The position numbers and the translations under genes were made by a program. A model generated the notes under the pieces. The model did no database searches and was not told where the DNA came from. It worked only from the letters and a program-made list of their open reading frames with translations. A stretch of 64,000 bases of DNA from Nocardia crassostreae (GTDB taxonomy: Bacteria; Actinomycetota; Actinomycetes; Mycobacteriales; Mycobacteriaceae), in contig NZ_BDCH01000017.1 in NCBI RefSeq assembly GCF_001613405.1, forward strand, positions 124,001-188,000. The letters are read 5' to 3'. Shown here one piece after another: positions 26,423 to 35,603 of this stretch; positions within the stretch are counted from its first letter, which is position 1; every line of letters begins with the position of its first letter.

Positions 26423-27138
26423 GCGGTTCCTTCCGGGGTGACGCCGAGTTCGGCGCGCAGCGCGAAAAATTCGGGATGGTCGCGGCGGCGCGGACGCGGC
26501 AGCTCGATGGCCAGATCACGCGCGATACGGCCGTCGGCCAGGACCAGGGCGCGATCGGCCAGCAGCAGCGCCTCGTCGACATCATGGGTCACCAGCAGCA
26601 CACCGGGCCGGTGCCGGGCCCACAGGTCCAGCACCAGCAAGTGAATGGTGATGCGGGTCAAGGCATCCAGGGCGCTGAAGGGTTCGTCGAGCAGCAGCAG
26701 ATCCGGCTCCCGGACCAGGGCCCGCGCCAGTGAGGCCCGCTGCGCCTCACCGCCGGACAGCGTCAGCGGCCAGGCGTCGGCGCGGCCGCTCAGCCCCACC
26801 ACCGCGAGTGCGGCCCGCGCGGCCGCCTTCGGATCCGAATGCCGCAGTCCCAGGGTGATATTGGCGTGCACCCGCTTCCACGGCACCAGCCGCGGTTCCT
26901 GGAAGGCCACCGCGACCTCACCGGAGACGTCGAGCTCACCGCCGGTCTCGGTATCGAGACCCGCCAGCGCCCGCAGCAGCGTCGATTTGCCGGAGCCGCT
27001 GCGCCCGAGCAGTGCCACGAACTCACCGGGCCGGATATCCAGATCGATGCCGTACAGTACCCGCCGCTCGCCGAAATCCTTGGTCAGCCCGCGGATTCGA
27101 GCGATTTCTCCTACTGCGCCAAGAACTCGCGTCGCCAC
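26419..27138 (-). CDS. ssuB: Aliphatic sulfonate ABC transporter ATP-binding protein
   Basis: A 239-residue ATPase with Walker A 'LLGRSGSGKSTLLRALAG', Q-loop 'VAFQEPRLVPWKRVHANI' (the NrtD/SsuB-type 'PRLLPW' element), signature 'LSGGEAQRASLARAL', Walker B 'LLLLDEPFSALD' and switch 'VTHDVDEALLLADR'. It powers sulfonate uptake through SsuC. Its 5' end overlaps ssuC by 28 bp; an internal start such as the GTG of 'VGEIARIRGLTK' would remove the overlap. Confidence 0.92.
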   Translation of the reverse strand: MATRVLGAVGEIARIRGLTKDFGERRVLYGIDLDIRPGEFVALLGRSGSGKSTLLRALAGLDTETGGELDVSGEVAVAFQEPRLVPWKRVHANITLGLRHSDPKAAARAALAVVGLSGRADAWPLTLSGGEAQRASLARALVREPDLLLLDEPFSALDALTRITIHLLVLDLWARHRPGVLLVTHDVDEALLLADRALVLADGRIARDLAIELPRPRRRDHPEFFALRAELGVTPEGTA

Positions 27139-27935
27139 GACAGCGCTCTCCTCTCGATCAGCCGGACCAGGGCATCGGTGAGCAGGCCGAGCACGCTGTA
27201 GACCAGCAGCCCGACCACGATGACGTCGGTGCGCAGGAATTCGCGCGCGTCATTGATCAGAAAGCCCAGTCCCGCATCGGCATTCACCTGTTCGGCCACG
27301 ATGAGCGCCAGCCAGGCCACGCCCAGCGACTGTCGCAGCCCCACCAGGGTCTGCGGCAGCGCCCCGGGCAGCACGATGTGCGCGATGAGCGCGGTGCGGC
27401 CGAGCCGCTGCACCCGCGCCAGTTCCGCCAGCTTGCCGTCCACCCCGCGAATTCCCGCGAAGGTATTGAGATACAACGGAATCGCCACACCGAAGGCGGC
27501 CAGCACGATCTTGGGCAGCTCGCCGATCCCGAACCACAGGATGAACAGCGGGATGAGCCCGTAGAACGGCAGCGTCCGCAACATCTGCATGGTCGGGTCG
27601 ACAATGTACTCACCGGCCCGGCTCAGCCCCGCCGCCAGCGCCAGGCCGACGCCGACGACCGCGCCGATCAGAAAACCGACCACCGCGCGCTGTAGCGATA
27701 CCGCCACGGCCTCGCCGAGCGTGCCGTCCTGAATCAGCTCCCAGCCGGTCCGCAGCACCGTGACCGGCGCGGCCAGCAATCGCTCCGGCAGCACGCCGGT
27801 CGAGCTGGCGGCCTGCCATATCACGACCAGTGTCAGGGGGCTGACCAGCCGAATCCAGGCAATCGGGGGGCGGGGCAGCCGGATTCGGCGCGGCCGGTCG
27901 ATAACGGCACTGGCCTGCACGGCAATTAAGGACAA
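27111..27935 (-). CDS. ssuC: Aliphatic sulfonate ABC transporter permease
   Basis: A 274-residue permease of the BPD_transp_1 family with six helices. Start of the conserved part is 'LTLVVIWQAASSTGVLPERLL'; 'LQRAVVGFLIGAVVGVGLALAAG' and the EAA loop 'LARVQRLGRTALIAHIVLPGALP' follow, then 'VAWLALIVAEQVNADAGLGFLI'. TTG 27935 was chosen because GAGGTG precedes it; a later GTG is possible. The frame remains open upstream to 28130, but that overlaps the divergent kinase promoter. First gene of the operon ssuCBAD, in an order different from E. coli ssuEADCB. Confidence 0.88.
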   Translation of the reverse strand: MSLIAVQASAVIDRPRRIRLPRPPIAWIRLVSPLTLVVIWQAASSTGVLPERLLAAPVTVLRTGWELIQDGTLGEAVAVSLQRAVVGFLIGAVVGVGLALAAGLSRAGEYIVDPTMQMLRTLPFYGLIPLFILWFGIGELPKIVLAAFGVAIPLYLNTFAGIRGVDGKLAELARVQRLGRTALIAHIVLPGALPQTLVGLRQSLGVAWLALIVAEQVNADAGLGFLINDAREFLRTDVIVVGLLVYSVLGLLTDALVRLIERRALSWRREFLAQ

Positions 27936-28112
27936 GACGGCACCTCGGGCAGCGGGGACGAATGCGAGGGGGCGGCCGAACCCGTCGGCCACATGATCCG
28001 AAAGCGTGCCGTTCGCCGCTCGAATCGTCACCGGTTGTAATCCGTGTGATTCTTGGTCGGCCGGATCCCCTGAACTGCCACAATGGATCCGCGACGAGGA
28101 GCCGAGGACGCA

Positions 28113-30494
28113 ATGACCAGTTCCGATCACCCGCTCACCGTCGGATCACGATTCGGGCCCTACCGGCTCGATCGCTTGATCGGGCGCGGGGGTATGGGCG
28201 AGGTGTATCAGGCCTACGACACGGTCAAGGACCGGACCGTGGCCATCAAAGTGCTGCCGGAGCGCATGGCGCAGGATCCGGTGTACCGCCAGCGATTCCA
28301 GCGGGAATCGCATGCCGCGGCCCGGCTGCGGGAAGCGCGTGTCATTCCCATTCACGACTACGGGGAGATCGAGGGACGGCTGTTCATCGATATGCGCCTG
28401 GTGGACGGCGACAGTCTGCGCGCGCTCCTGCAGCACGCCGGACCGGGCTCGCCCGAGCGCACCGTGCGCCTGATCGAGCAGGTCGCCGCCGCGCTCGACG
28501 CCGCACATGCCGACGGCCTGCTGCACCGTGATGTGAAGCCCGACAACATCCTGCTCACCAAGGAGGGTTTCGCGTACCTGGTGGATTTCGGCATTGCCCA
28601 GTCCGCCACCGACGACACCCTCACCAGTGCGGGCGGCGCGGTCGGCTCCTACCGCTATATGGCGCCGGAACGGTTCAGCTCCCGCGAGCTCACCCCCGCC
28701 GCCGATGTCTACGCCCTGGCCTGCGTGCTGTTCGAATGCCTCACCGGCACCCGTCCGTTCTCCGGCGAGACCGAGGCGCAGATCATGAGCGCGTACCTGT
28801 TCGCGCCGGTCCCCCGGCCCAGCCAGGTCCGCTCCACCACTCCCGAAACCTTCGACCCGATCATTGCCCACGGCATGGCCAAGTTGCCGCAGGACCGCTA
28901 CCCCACCGCCGGGGCCCTGGCCGCGGCCGCCCACGCCGCCCTCAGCGCGGCCCACGCCGCGGCGGGTGTCGAGCCGAGTCCCGGTGCGCGCACCGGCGAG
29001 TGGGCGCGCACCGGCATGGGTCCCAGAGACCCGCAGCCGCAGCGCGACGCCACCCCCTCGGGGCCGCGCCATCCCAGCGAAGCCAGAACCGAGGCCGACC
29101 CGACCGCGCACACCACCGGCGCCGTGGCTTGGGCCGGTGGGCCGCCCCCGTCGGTCCCGGTGCGCCCCGGAACGGATCCGGCTCGGCCGCAGACGGACCC
29201 ACACCGGCCGGGCACCGATCCCGGGCGAGGCGGTGCTGATCCGTCCCGGCCCGGCACCAATCCGGGACGGCCCGCCACCGGTCCGGTGTGGACCGGCCCG
29301 AATTCCCCCGGCACGACCACCGGTTCGGGGCAGTTCACCGCGGCGGGCGTGCGAGGGCACACCGACCCCGGCTCGACCGGAACAGCCGAGCCCCATCCCG
29401 GGACCGACGGCACCGGCGGGCACGGCGGCATCCGCCGCGGACGACGGTGGCGGCGGGTCGGCGCGATCCTCGCCGTACTGGTATTGGTCGTCGCCGCATG
29501 GGGATTCGCCGGATGGGCCCATGTGAGCGGAACCAAGGACGGCGCGGCGACCGCGGACGGCACCGCGCTGAATGCGGCCGATGTCGAACTGCTCTCCCTC
29601 ATCAACGGCGCCGCCTACCGGCGGGCGGGCTGCTATCACGAGCGACCCGACACCACCATGACGGCGATCTTCTTCTGCCCGTCCCGGCCGGAGGTCGCCG
29701 CACCGTCGGCGCGCTTCCTACGCTTCAAGACCGCCGACGGCATGCGCGACCACTACAGGACGCTGCTGAACACCATGGGCAGCACCAACTGTCCGGGTGA
29801 TCCGGCGGGATCGGACGCGCCCTCGCTCGTCGACGGCAAGGAGGTCGGCCGCAAGTCCTGCTACGCCAACCGGGCCGAGACCCCCGACTCGCCCAAGCCG
29901 ACGCTCATCCTGACCAATGAGGCGGCCATGGCCATCGTGCTCTACATCTATGCCGACCCCACCGAAACGACCCTGCGCGACTACCGGGCCAAGACCAATG
30001 GCGGACAGTTCCGCACGCCCGACAAGGCGCAGGATCCGGATGTCTTCACCGCCGAGGACCTGGAGCTCATGGCGCACACCGGCGACAGCTACCGCGCACC
30101 CAACTGCCGCCATATCGATCCGCCCGCCGGACCGACCGCCGCCATGGTCGAATGCGGCACCCCCCTGGGCGAACCCGGCATCGGCTTCCTGGGTTTCGTG
30201 GACCGCCAGAACGCGAACGTCCTGTATCAAGCCAATCTGGGCCAGCTCCCCGGCCACGCCTGCGGCGGCAGCCCGGGCTCCGACGACGTATGGCGCAAGA
30301 GCGGCAGCGCCGCGGTGGGCAGGTTCTTCTGCTTCACCAGCAAGGACCCGGCCAATCAGGTCCCCTGCCTGATGGCCATGCACGACAACCTGTCTCAGAT
30401 CGTCATGATCTGTGCCCTGCCCGAGGACAGCCCCGAGAACGGCCCCAAAACCGAAGCGGCGGTACTGACCTGGTTCCAGGAGAACTTCGGGTAG
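28113..30494 (+). CDS. Transmembrane serine/threonine protein kinase (first of a tandem pair)
   Basis: A 793-residue Hanks-type kinase. Residues ~10-270 hold the catalytic domain: glycine loop 'GRGGMGEVYQA', Lys in 'VAIKVLPE', 'HRDVKPDNILL', 'DFGIAQS' and 'APERFS'. Residues ~290-450 are a Pro/Gly/Arg linker with repeated 'RPGTDP' units. One helix ('VGAILAVLVLVVAAWGFAGW') at ~460-480 leads to an extracellular domain of ~310 residues with several cysteines ('AGCYHE', 'TNCPGD', 'KSCYAN', 'PNCRHI', 'HACGGS', 'FFCFTS'). This ectodomain has no PASTA repeats and is shared with the next gene. ATG 28113 has GAGGA upstream. It probably senses an outside signal and phosphorylates cytoplasmic proteins. 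Confidence 0.9.
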   Translation: MTSSDHPLTVGSRFGPYRLDRLIGRGGMGEVYQAYDTVKDRTVAIKVLPERMAQDPVYRQRFQRESHAAARLREARVIPIHDYGEIEGRLFIDMRLVDGDSLRALLQHAGPGSPERTVRLIEQVAAALDAAHADGLLHRDVKPDNILLTKEGFAYLVDFGIAQSATDDTLTSAGGAVGSYRYMAPERFSSRELTPAADVYALACVLFECLTGTRPFSGETEAQIMSAYLFAPVPRPSQVRSTTPETFDPIIAHGMAKLPQDRYPTAGALAAAAHAALSAAHAAAGVEPSPGARTGEWARTGMGPRDPQPQRDATPSGPRHPSEARTEADPTAHTTGAVAWAGGPPPSVPVRPGTDPARPQTDPHRPGTDPGRGGADPSRPGTNPGRPATGPVWTGPNSPGTTTGSGQFTAAGVRGHTDPGSTGTAEPHPGTDGTGGHGGIRRGRRWRRVGAILAVLVLVVAAWGFAGWAHVSGTKDGAATADGTALNAADVELLSLINGAAYRRAGCYHERPDTTMTAIFFCPSRPEVAAPSARFLRFKTADGMRDHYRTLLNTMGSTNCPGDPAGSDAPSLVDGKEVGRKSCYANRAETPDSPKPTLILTNEAAMAIVLYIYADPTETTLRDYRAKTNGGQFRTPDKAQDPDVFTAEDLELMAHTGDSYRAPNCRHIDPPAGPTAAMVECGTPLGEPGIGFLGFVDRQNANVLYQANLGQLPGHACGGSPGSDDVWRKSGSAAVGRFFCFTSKDPANQVPCLMAMHDNLSQIVMICALPEDSPENGPKTEAAVLTWFQENFG

Positions 30495-30508
30495 ACGAGA
30501 ATGCACGA

Positions 30509-32509
30509 ATGACCGATATGCGCCTATCCCTATCGGTCGGCTCGCTTTTCGGCCCGTATCGACTCGTCCGGCTGGTGGGGCGCGGCGGTATGGGCGAGGT
30601 GTACGAGGCGTACGACACCGTCAAGGACCGCACCGTGGCCATCAAGGTGCTGCCCGATCGGCTGGCCCAGGATCGGGTGTACCGGCAACGGTTCCAACGC
30701 GAATCGCATGCCGCGGCGCGGCTGCGCGAAGCGCACGTGATTCCGATCCACGACTACGGCGAGATCGACGGCCACCTGTTCATCGATATGCGGCTGGTGG
30801 ACGGCGAGAGCCTGCGGGAATCGTTGCGGCGCGGCGGATCCCGGCCTGCGGAGTGGTCGGTGGATCTGATCCGGCAGATCGGCGCCGCCCTGGAGGCCGC
30901 GCACGCCGACGGGCTGCTGCACCGCGATGTGAAGCCGGACAATATCCTCGTCGCCCGGGACGGCTTCGCGTACCTGGTGGATTTCGGTATCGCCCAATCG
31001 AATTCCGACGAGTCCCTCACCGGTGAGGGCGCGGTCGGCTCGTTCCACTACATGGCGCCGGAGCGCTTCGGCTACCACGATCTCACCCCGGCCGTCGATG
31101 TCTACGCCCTGGCCTGCGTGCTGTTCGAATGCCTCACCGGCACAAGGCCGTTCCCGGCCGAGACCAATGAACAGATCATGCGTGCCCACCTGTTCGATCC
31201 GCCGCCGCGGCCCAGCGCTCTACAACCGGGCATTCCGGCGGCCTTCGATGCCGTCGTAGCCCGCGGCCTGGCCAAGAATCCGGACGACCGCTACCGCACC
31301 GCCGGTGAGTTGAGCGCCGCCGCCCGTGCCGCGCTGCCCGGCGCCGCACCGGCCACTGCGGATTCCACGACGGTATGGGCACCGGCCGTCGGCCCTACCG
31401 AATCGATTCCGCGGCCGGATCCGGTGACCGTCCGGTCCGCTCCCCCGGCGACGCGGACCGGACGGGGCCGCCGCATTCTCGCCGTGCTGGGCGTACTGCT
31501 GCTGGTCGCCGCGTCGACCGGTTTCGCCGGGTGGTCGACGACCCGGTTGACCACGGCGGGCGCTGCGGTGCCGGATGCCACCGCGCTCCAGGCGGCCGAT
31601 ATCGAATTGCTGTCCCGCGCGGCGAGTGCCGGATACAAACGCGCCAACTGCACGCACACCGCGCTGGACGACACCACCGTCGCCGCGGTCACCTGCGCCG
31701 CGAATCCGGCGGCGGACACGCCATTGACGCAGTTCTGGCGTTTCCGAACCCTCGACGGTCTGCGCGATCACTACGAGTCCCTGGTGCTGAACACCTTCCG
31801 CGGCGAGAGCTGTCCCGGGGAGCCCGCGGGACAGGACGGTGTCTCGCTCGGCTTCAACGGCGCCGCCGCGGGCCGTCAATCCTGTTTCGCGAACCACGCG
31901 GTTTCGGCGGGCGCGCCGCTGCCCAGCCTGGCGGTGACCAACGAGACCTTCCTGGCCATGGCGATCTACACCTGGGTGTATCCCTCCGATACGCCGCAAC
32001 GCGACTACACCGCGCGAAACCACTTCGGCCAGTTCCTCACCGAACCGGAGCGCGGCGATCCCGATGCCTTCACCGACGCCGACCGGACCGTGTTCGCCCG
32101 CACCGGCCCGGCCTACACCCGCGCCAACTGCCTGCACAATGAACCGGCGGAACCGATGTCGGCGCTGCTGACCTGCATGGGCCGCGCGGACGGGCCCAAT
32201 GTGCTGATCATCGGCTATCCCGACAGCGCCATGGCCTATGTCGGCTACCAGTCGCGTCAGCGGCAGCTGCCCGGACGGGAGTGCGGCGGAACCGGATCCG
32301 ATGCGGAATGGGTGCGGTCGAGCATCGTGACAGGGCGCTTCTTCTGCTTCACCGAAACCGTCGGCCAGCGCGAACGCCCGCGCCTGGAGGCCGTCCACGA
32401 CGAGTGGAACGTGGTGTACAAGTTCTGCGGCCAGCGCGCCGACAATCCGTCCACCGGGCCCAAAACCGAAGCGCAGCTACTGGCCTGGTTCCGTGCGAAC
32501 TTCGGGTAG
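30509..32509 (+). CDS. Transmembrane serine/threonine protein kinase (second of a tandem pair)
   Basis: A 666-residue paralogue of the preceding kinase, 14 bp downstream, so probably cotranscribed. The catalytic domain (residues ~15-275) has 'GRGGMGEVYEA', 'VAIKVLPD', 'HRDVKPDNILV', 'DFGIAQS' and 'APERFGYHD'. The linker is short (~60 residues) and lacks the 'RPGTDP' repeats. The membrane helix is 'ILAVLGVLLLVAASTGFAGW'. The Cys-rich ectodomain ('ANCTHT', 'ESCPGE', 'QSCFAN', 'ANCLHN', 'RECGGT', 'FFCFTE') lines up with the first kinase and ends alike in 'PKTEAQLLAWFRANFG'. The pair arose by tandem duplication and the two ectodomains may heterodimerise (inference). Confidence 0.9.
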   Translation: MTDMRLSLSVGSLFGPYRLVRLVGRGGMGEVYEAYDTVKDRTVAIKVLPDRLAQDRVYRQRFQRESHAAARLREAHVIPIHDYGEIDGHLFIDMRLVDGESLRESLRRGGSRPAEWSVDLIRQIGAALEAAHADGLLHRDVKPDNILVARDGFAYLVDFGIAQSNSDESLTGEGAVGSFHYMAPERFGYHDLTPAVDVYALACVLFECLTGTRPFPAETNEQIMRAHLFDPPPRPSALQPGIPAAFDAVVARGLAKNPDDRYRTAGELSAAARAALPGAAPATADSTTVWAPAVGPTESIPRPDPVTVRSAPPATRTGRGRRILAVLGVLLLVAASTGFAGWSTTRLTTAGAAVPDATALQAADIELLSRAASAGYKRANCTHTALDDTTVAAVTCAANPAADTPLTQFWRFRTLDGLRDHYESLVLNTFRGESCPGEPAGQDGVSLGFNGAAAGRQSCFANHAVSAGAPLPSLAVTNETFLAMAIYTWVYPSDTPQRDYTARNHFGQFLTEPERGDPDAFTDADRTVFARTGPAYTRANCLHNEPAEPMSALLTCMGRADGPNVLIIGYPDSAMAYVGYQSRQRQLPGRECGGTGSDAEWVRSSIVTGRFFCFTETVGQRERPRLEAVHDEWNVVYKFCGQRADNPSTGPKTEAQLLAWFRANFG

Positions 32510-32513
32510 GGGT

Positions 32514-32550
32514 GGTGCCGGGTTCCCTCCGCAGCGGGGAACCCGGCACC
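32514..32550 (+). terminator. Hairpin terminator after the kinase pair
   Basis: A perfect 14-bp inverted repeat (GGTGCCGGGTTCCC and its complement) with a 9-base loop starts 4 bases after the kinase stop. It lies between convergent genes and may serve both strands. There is no T-run. Confidence 0.75.
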
Positions 32551-32581
32551 GGCCGGGCACCGGTGTGGGCGGTGACCGACG

Positions 32582-33843
32582 TCAGTGGGAATCGCGCACG
32601 GTTTCCACGGCGCGGGTGAGGAGGCCGAGGCCGTAGTCGATCTCGTCCTCGGTGGTGGTCAGGGGCGGGAGCAATTTCACCACTTCGTCGGCCGTTCCGG
32701 AAGTCTCCACCAGCAGGCCGAGTTCGAAGGCGATGCGGCAGACCTTGGCGGCTTGGGAGGCGTCGTCGAAGACCAGGCCGTGCACGAGGCCGCGGCCGCG
32801 GGTGGTGATGCCGGGGAAGTTCTCGGTCAGCGCGGTCAGGCGGGTGCGGATGCGTTCGCCCTTGGCGAGGGTCGCGTCCTGCAGGCACGCGTCGGACCAG
32901 TAGTGGCGCAAGGCGATATCGGCGGTGACGAAGGCGGCGTTATTGCCGCGGAAGGTGCCATTGTGCTCGCCCGGGGCCCACTGGTCGAGCTCGGCGCGCA
33001 TGAGTACCAGGGCCATCGGAAGGCCTTAGCCGCCAATGGATTTGGAGAGTGTGACGATATCGGGGGCGATACCGGCGACCTCGAAGGAGAAGAACGGGCC
33101 GGTGCGGCCGCAGCCTATCTGCACATCGTCGACAATGAGCAGGATGCCGCGCGCGGCGCAGAGTTCGGCCAGGCGGCGCAGCCATTCGGCGCGCGCCACA
33201 TTCACCCCGCCTTCGCCCTGCACCGTTTCGACAATGACCGCGGCGGGCTTGTCCAGTCCGGAGGACGCGTCGTCCAGGGCGCGGCGCATCCACGAGAAGT
33301 CCTCGGACTCATCGACGAAACCGTCGTAGGGCATCGGGGTGGCGTGCACCAGCGGCACGCCCGCGCCCGCGCGCTTGGCGGCATTGCCGGTGACCGACAG
33401 CGCGCCCAGGGTCATGCCGTGGAAGGCATTGGTGAAGTTCAGCACCGCGGTGCGGCCGGTGACCTTGCGCGCCAGCTTGAGCGCGGCCTCCACGGCGTTC
33501 GCACCGGTCGGTCCCGGGAACTGCACCTTGTAGTCCAGACCGCGCGGCGTGAGCAGCACCTCGCGAATGGTCTCCAGCAGACGGCGATTGGCCACCGTCG
33601 ACATATCCAGACCGTGCGTGATGCCGTCCCCGGTCAGATAGTCGATCAGCGCCCGCTTGAGCACCGGATTGTTGTGCCCGTAGTTGAGCGCGCCCGCGCC
33701 GCGAAGAAGTCCAGGTAGTCCTTGCCGTGCTCGTCGGTGAGCCAGGAACCGCGAGCGGTATCGAAGACCGTCGGCCAGGATCGGCAGTAGCCGCGCACAT
33801 TGGATTCGAGCGCCTCGAAAACAGTCGTCTCGGCAATCGTCAT
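32582..33843 (-). pseudogene. ectB: EctB-like diaminobutyrate--2-oxoglutarate aminotransferase, with frameshift and stop
   Basis: Class III PLP aminotransferase of the EctB type: start 'MTIAETTVFEALESNVRGYC', 'SWPTVFDTARGSWLTDEHGKDYLDFFAG', 'GPTGANAVEAALKLARKVTG', 'VIVETVQGEGGVN', and the PLP-lysine in 'TLSKSIGG'. The enzyme makes 2,4-diaminobutyrate, the first ectoine precursor. Two lesions are seen. Near 33700 one C (top strand) is missing: GCGGCGCGGG in place of GCGGGCGCGGG breaks the frame inside 'FFAGAGALNYG'. At 33026-33028 TAA replaces what should be a Tyr codon in 'SIGGYGLPMALV', directly after the PLP site. Restored length is 420 residues, normal for EctB. No ectA or ectC lies nearby. 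Confidence 0.85.
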
Positions 33844-33991
33844 CGGTGATCCTCGCGTCGCAGCAAAGTGAAACGTGGTTGTTTCTACCACCGGCGGCCG
33901 TGGCCCCGGATGGTTTTCGGCGTTTTCGGCGCGGGCAGGGGTTTCCGGGGGCATGCCCGAGCGGCCCGCGAGTTGGTAGTGTCAATCTCTT

Positions 33992-34795
33992 GTGCGCGCC
34001 GACGTGGGGGTTTATTGGCAGTTGATCAGAGCCGGGTTTCGCAGACAGTCGCAGTACCGGCTCGCCATGGCCGCCGGACTGATCACCAATGTCGTCTTCG
34101 GCTTCGTCCGCGCCGCCGTGCTCATGGCCGCCGTCGAGGTCAATCCGACGTTCGGCGGCTACTCCGAGGGCACCATCGGCGCCTACATCTGGCTGTCCCA
34201 GGGCCTGCTCGGGGCCATCGCCTTCTGGCATCTGCCCGATATCGTCGGACGCATTCGCACCGGCGATATCGCCATCGACTTCCTGCGGCCCATCGATATC
34301 CAATTCGCGCACACCGCCGAATATCTCGGCCGCGCCACCTGCACCCTCATTCCGCGCGGCCTGCCCAGCATCGCCGTCGGCGCGCTCACCTTCGGGCTGG
34401 CCTTCCCGAATACGCCCGGCCCCTACGTGCTCGGCGCGATCAGCCTCCTGCTGGCCATGGCGGTGTCGTTCCTGTCCATGTTCGCCGTCTGCCTGACCGG
34501 CTTCTGGCTCATCGAGACCCGCGGCATGCGAGCGCTGCACATGATCCTGGGCACCTTCCTGGCCGGACTGTTCGCGCCGGTGCACCTGTTCCCCGACTGG
34601 CTGCGCATGCTCGCCTACGCCACCCCGTTCCCGTCCATGCTGCAATCGCCCATCGATGTGCTCTCCGGGCGCACCACGGGACTGGACGCGGTGCAGAACG
34701 TTGCCGTGCAGTGCTTTTGGCTCATCGCGCTGGTGGTGCTCGGACAGCTGATGCTACGCGCCGGACGCCGCAAGCTGGAGGTGCAGGGTGGCTGA
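33992..34795 (+). CDS. ABC-2 type transporter permease (first of two)
   Basis: A 267-residue membrane protein of the COG4587-like group, with six helices ('YRLAMAAGLITNVVFGFVRAAVL', 'IWLSQGLLGAIAFWHLPDIVG', 'ISLLLAMAVSFLSMFAVCLTGFWL' and others). The 'RIRTGDIAIDFLRPIDIQFA' coupling loop is diagnostic. It pairs with the next permease and the ATPase in a three-gene exporter operon; the two open frames overlap by 8 bp. GTG start; there is no obvious ribosome-binding site. Substrate unknown. Confidence 0.88.
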   Translation: MRADVGVYWQLIRAGFRRQSQYRLAMAAGLITNVVFGFVRAAVLMAAVEVNPTFGGYSEGTIGAYIWLSQGLLGAIAFWHLPDIVGRIRTGDIAIDFLRPIDIQFAHTAEYLGRATCTLIPRGLPSIAVGALTFGLAFPNTPGPYVLGAISLLLAMAVSFLSMFAVCLTGFWLIETRGMRALHMILGTFLAGLFAPVHLFPDWLRMLAYATPFPSMLQSPIDVLSGRTTGLDAVQNVAVQCFWLIALVVLGQLMLRAGRRKLEVQGG

Positions 34796-35603
34796 CGCAC
34801 GCCCCTCGGCCCTGGCTCCCTACCGCGCGGTGCTGGCCTCCCGGATCCGCGCGCAACGGGCCTATCCGCTGTCCTTCGCGACCGAGGTGCTCAGCGCCTT
34901 CCTCATCGGCCTGGTGGAATTCGCCGAGATGTGGGTGATCTTCACCAATGTCCCGCACCTGGGCGGGCTGACCCTCAATGGCATGCTGCTGCTGTTCGGG
35001 CTCAGCAATACCTCCTTCACCATCGCCGATATGATTGTCGGACATGCCGATACGCTGCCCACCTACATCCGGATGGGCAAGCTGGACGCCTTTCACCTGC
35101 GCCCGCAACCCCTGCTGCTACAGCTCATGACCAGCGATATCGCCCTGCGCCGGGTGGCGCGCATCGCGGTGGCCGTCACCGTGCTGGGATTCGGCCTGTC
35201 CCGCAACGACATCGATTGGACCGCAGCGCATATCGCGCTGTTCGCCATCACCCTCATCTCCGGCATCGCCATCTTCGCCGGGTTGTTCATCTGCGCGGCG
35301 GGCGCGCAGTTCTTCCTCATCGACGGGGCCGAACTGACCAATGCCTTCACCTACGGCGGGTCCTATGCCTCGATGCAGCCCACCTCGGTCTTCCCGACTT
35401 CGATGAAACTCGTATTCGCACTGTTGATTCCGGTCGCCTTCACCTCGTATCTGCCCACCATCGCGCTGCTCGGACTGCCCGGTCCGGCGCTGCTGCCGAA
35501 CTGGCTGGCGTGGGCGTCCCCGCTGGCCGCGCTGTGGGTGTGGGCGGCGGCGCTGTGGGTGTGGCGACTGGGCACCAGGCACTATCAAGGAGGCGGCGGG
35601 TGA
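34788..35603 (+). CDS. ABC-2 type transporter permease (second of two)
   Basis: A 271-residue permease of the COG3694-like group with six helices ('FATEVLSAFLIGLVEFAEMW', 'ITLISGIAIFAGLFICAAGAQFF', 'LVFALLIPVAFTSYLPTIALLG'). Diagnostic are 'YIRMGKLDAFHLRPQPLLLQL', a coupling loop like the one in the first permease, and 'TYGGSYASMQPTSVFP'. GTG 34788 overlaps the end of the first permease; its own stop overlaps the ATPase start as GTGA. It forms the heterodimeric channel with the preceding gene product. Confidence 0.88.
   Translation: MADARPSALAPYRAVLASRIRAQRAYPLSFATEVLSAFLIGLVEFAEMWVIFTNVPHLGGLTLNGMLLLFGLSNTSFTIADMIVGHADTLPTYIRMGKLDAFHLRPQPLLLQLMTSDIALRRVARIAVAVTVLGFGLSRNDIDWTAAHIALFAITLISGIAIFAGLFICAAGAQFFLIDGAELTNAFTYGGSYASMQPTSVFPTSMKLVFALLIPVAFTSYLPTIALLGLPGPALLPNWLAWASPLAALWVWAAALWVWRLGTRHYQGGGG

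Noticed and set aside
33694..33705. Programmed frameshifting in the ectB-like gene
   Set aside because: There is no slippery heptamer or downstream pseudoknot, and a nonsense codon lies further on, so decay or error is simpler.
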